DNA from: Hydrogenobaculum sp. Y04AAS1
GTDB taxonomy: Bacteria; Aquificota; Aquificia; Aquificales; Aquificaceae
Reading direction: 5' to 3'
DNA: 64,000 nucleotides
NCBI RefSeq assembly: GCF_000020785.1
Contig: NC_011126.1
Coordinates: 1,364,001 to 1,428,000 of the forward strand
Shown: one piece after another, positions 62,641-64,000 of the stretch
Position numbering within the stretch: the first letter of the stretch is position 1
Layout of the letters: the number at the start of each line of letters is the position of its first letter
Notes under the pieces: model-generated
The model's database searches: none
Seen by the model: the letters and a program-made list of their open reading frames with translations, nothing else
What the model was told of the DNA's origin: nothing
Program-made: the position numbers and the translations under genes

Positions 62641-63188
62641 AGAGAGGCTATGTCATCATGGCTTGGAATCTTTAAAGATATATCAGAGCCTGTAAAATCT
62701 GCTACCCAACCCTCAGGTATCAAGAAAAATCTTATAGCTTTGAAAAAAGGCTTTGAACCCATATCAAACCAATGTTTTGTATAAGCTGGTACACTTATAA
62801 AGTCCCCTTTTTCACAAAAAGCCACATAAACTTTATCATCTATATGAAGATAAAAAGTACCTGACCCATCTACAAAAAACCTCACTTCAAAATCAGAGTG
62901 CGTATGTTCTTTTAAAAACACGTTTCTTAACTCATCTTTTTTAGGATTTTCTGGTATTAGGCTTACTACATCCAAAGATTTAAACCCAAACTCTTTTATT
63001 ATTCTATTTATATCCTCTTCATAAGCTTTTATTACCTCTTTTTGACCAGCATCCCAGGAAAGTTCATTGTCGGCTTTCCACCTTTCAAACCTTACACCCA
63101 ATGCTGCCAATCTCTTTGATACTGCCTCATATTCTTTTATAAGCTCTAAAACGCTACCTTCTTCATTGTAAATCACAAGATGACTCAT
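62637..63188 (-). CDS. mtnD: Acireductone dioxygenase
   Basis: 183 residues from ATG 63188 (MSHLVIYN); a longer frame exists but would overlap mtnB by about 40 bp. The cupin metal site is in HTHSDFEVR plus a later His in PAYTKHWFDMG. Oxidises acireductone to the 2-oxo acid that is aminated to methionine. It is coupled to mtnB and mtnC by 4-bp overlaps. Confidence 0.94.
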   Translation of the reverse strand: MSHLVIYNEEGSVLELIKEYEAVSKRLAALGVRFERWKADNELSWDAGQKEVIKAYEEDINRIIKEFGFKSLDVVSLIPENPKKDELRNVFLKEHTHSDFEVRFFVDGSGTFYLHIDDKVYVAFCEKGDFISVPAYTKHWFDMGSKPFFKAIRFFLIPEGWVADFTGSDISLKIPSHDDIASL

Positions 63189-63796
63189 AGGGCACCTCTT
63201 TGCAAATGCATACTTTTTAACTCGCAATCAAACAAAAAATCAAGGGCTTCAAGTTTTACGTAAGCATCCATTGTATCTTTACCCCAAGCGTAAATGCCGT
63301 GAGATTTTAATAAAAATCCATATTTTACTTCACCTTTTTCTATGGCTTTTTTTACAATATCTGATAGCTTCTTCATGTCTTGCATGTTGTCAAAAATGGG
63401 TATTTCCACAACAGTCTCGTGGGTATCTATTCCGTCAAAAGCTTTTAAAAGCTCATAATCTTTAAGTAAAACCTTGTCTTTTAATAACCTTGATATCAAA
63501 GTAGCGTTTATAGTATGAACATGGAAAACTGCGTTTATATCAGGAAAATTTTTATATACTACAATATGAAGGAGCGTTTCAGCCGAAGGTTTTTTCTTGC
63601 CATCTATGGTTTTGCCTTCGTAATCCACAATGACAAAATCTTTCTCGTTTATATATCCTTTGTGAGTTCCAGAGGCTGTAATACATATTTTCTTATCGTC
63701 AATTCTAAATGACAAATTACCGGCGGTAGCTGGAAGCCATCCTCTTGTGTGAAACTCCTTTGCAATCTTTATAACATCAGCTACTTTTTCTTCCAT
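63185..63796 (-). CDS. mtnB: Methylthioribulose-1-phosphate dehydratase
   Basis: 203 residues of the class II aldolase fold. Zinc ligands are in AVFHVHTINATL and LKSHGIYAWG, and the phosphate site is in TAGNLSFR. First gene of the mtnB-mtnD-mtnC operon. mtnA, mtnK/mtnP and the final aminotransferase are not in the window. A TATAAC box ends 8 nt before the ATG. Confidence 0.94.
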   Translation of the reverse strand: MEEKVADVIKIAKEFHTRGWLPATAGNLSFRIDDKKICITASGTHKGYINEKDFVIVDYEGKTIDGKKKPSAETLLHIVVYKNFPDINAVFHVHTINATLISRLLKDKVLLKDYELLKAFDGIDTHETVVEIPIFDNMQDMKKLSDIVKKAIEKGEVKYGFLLKSHGIYAWGKDTMDAYVKLEALDFLFDCELKSMHLQRGAL

Positions 63797-63904
63797 AATT
63801 AAAAGTTATAGTATATTCTTTGTTTTAGGGATTGTCAAGTGAGTGCATAAATATCTTGCAAAAAATCAAAAATTTATTATATTTATTTTTAAGGAGGATG
63901 AAAT

Positions 63905-64000
63905 ATGGCAAATGTAAATGCTAATGTAAATGTTATTGGTGCTTATAACGCTTACGGTGCAAATCACCATAATAAGGTAAACGAGCAAGCTAACAATCAA
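63905..64000 (+). CDS. Start of an Asn-rich low-complexity protein (3' end outside window)
   Basis: Only 32 codons are visible. The sequence begins with ANVNANVNVIGAYNAYGANHH and has about ten Asn in 32 residues, with a Val-Asn repeat and no signal peptide or transmembrane start. A strong ribosome binding site (AAGGAGG, 8 nt) argues for high expression. Function cannot be given. Confidence 0.6.
   Translation, partial: MANVNANVNVIGAYNAYGANHHNKVNEQANNQ

Noticed and set aside
1..64000. CRISPR array, complete insertion sequence or prophage
   Set aside because: No regularly spaced repeats, transposase genes or phage structural genes were found in the window.

Overview
The window is a gene-dense, AT-rich bacterial chromosome segment with about 75 genes, short intergenic gaps and many 1-10 bp gene overlaps. 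AGA (Arg) and ATA (Ile) codons are used heavily. A protein disulfide oxidoreductase, a sox thiosulfate-oxidation cluster with a HiPIP, a haemerythrin-like protein, leaf-type housekeeping genes scattered in mixed operons and isolated single tRNA genes point to a thermophilic, sulfur-oxidising member of the Aquificales. Hydrogenobaculum is my best guess; this is inferred from gene content and not proven. I saw no complete insertion sequence, no CRISPR array and no rRNA.

Layout. 1-4352: 3' part of an Old-Yellow-Enzyme family gene, then an operon coding for a membrane diguanylate cyclase, a TonB-dependent receptor and a small periplasmic protein. 4388-7159: purB, a CDP-alcohol phosphatidyltransferase and, convergent to them, an era gene broken by a 1-nt frameshift. 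7206-9489: redox group (protein disulfide oxidoreductase, haemerythrin-like protein, divergent thioredoxin-reductase-like flavoprotein). 9503-16263: dksA-like gene, gatA, tsaB, UvrD/PcrA helicase, K+ channel, sugar-nucleotide epimerase. 16264-22714: copper chaperone, TPR protein, MFS transporter, glycosyltransferase, tRNA-Leu, YmdB phosphoesterase, PilZ protein, TPR lipoprotein, UbiA-type prenyltransferase. 22711-28789: minus-strand sulfur-oxidation cluster (porin, DsrE-like, thioredoxin-like, SoxY, HiPIP, SoxZ, SoxB, DUF302-like). 28963-35280: outer-membrane protein, trpG/pabA, ABC-2 exporter, tRNA-Ser, ferredoxin-like subunit, murE, nth. 35280-40006: flhA-flhF-flhG and a family 4 uracil-DNA glycosylase. 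40009-51147: minus-strand block with ybhB, clpC, transglutaminase, tRNA-Phe, resB, SpoVG-like gene, def, ccdA, murJ, endonuclease V and AMMECR1. 51235-52898: small accessory scar with a 37-codon hsdM remnant, a Fic protein and decayed DNA. 52899-64000: SHOCT protein, metE, hemH, then minus-strand pap2, fmt, ubiX, cmk, CDGSH protein, ornithine-decarboxylase-like enzyme, ArsA/Get3 ATPase and mtnB-mtnD-mtnC; the window ends in the start of an Asn-rich protein.

Points most worth a second look: (i) in about fifteen genes a TATAAT-like hexamer ends only 5-9 nt before the start codon with no Shine-Dalgarno sequence, which implies widespread leaderless mRNAs; (ii) the diguanylate cyclase/TonB receptor/periplasmic protein operon, a possible nutrient-to-c-di-GMP signalling unit; (iii) a HiPIP with a Met-rich loop lying between soxY and soxZ; (iv) a thioredoxin reductase homologue without recognisable NADPH motifs next to a protein disulfide oxidoreductase; (v) the frameshifted era; (vi) tRNA-Phe four bases before a start codon; (vii) the type I restriction scar with a retained Fic gene.
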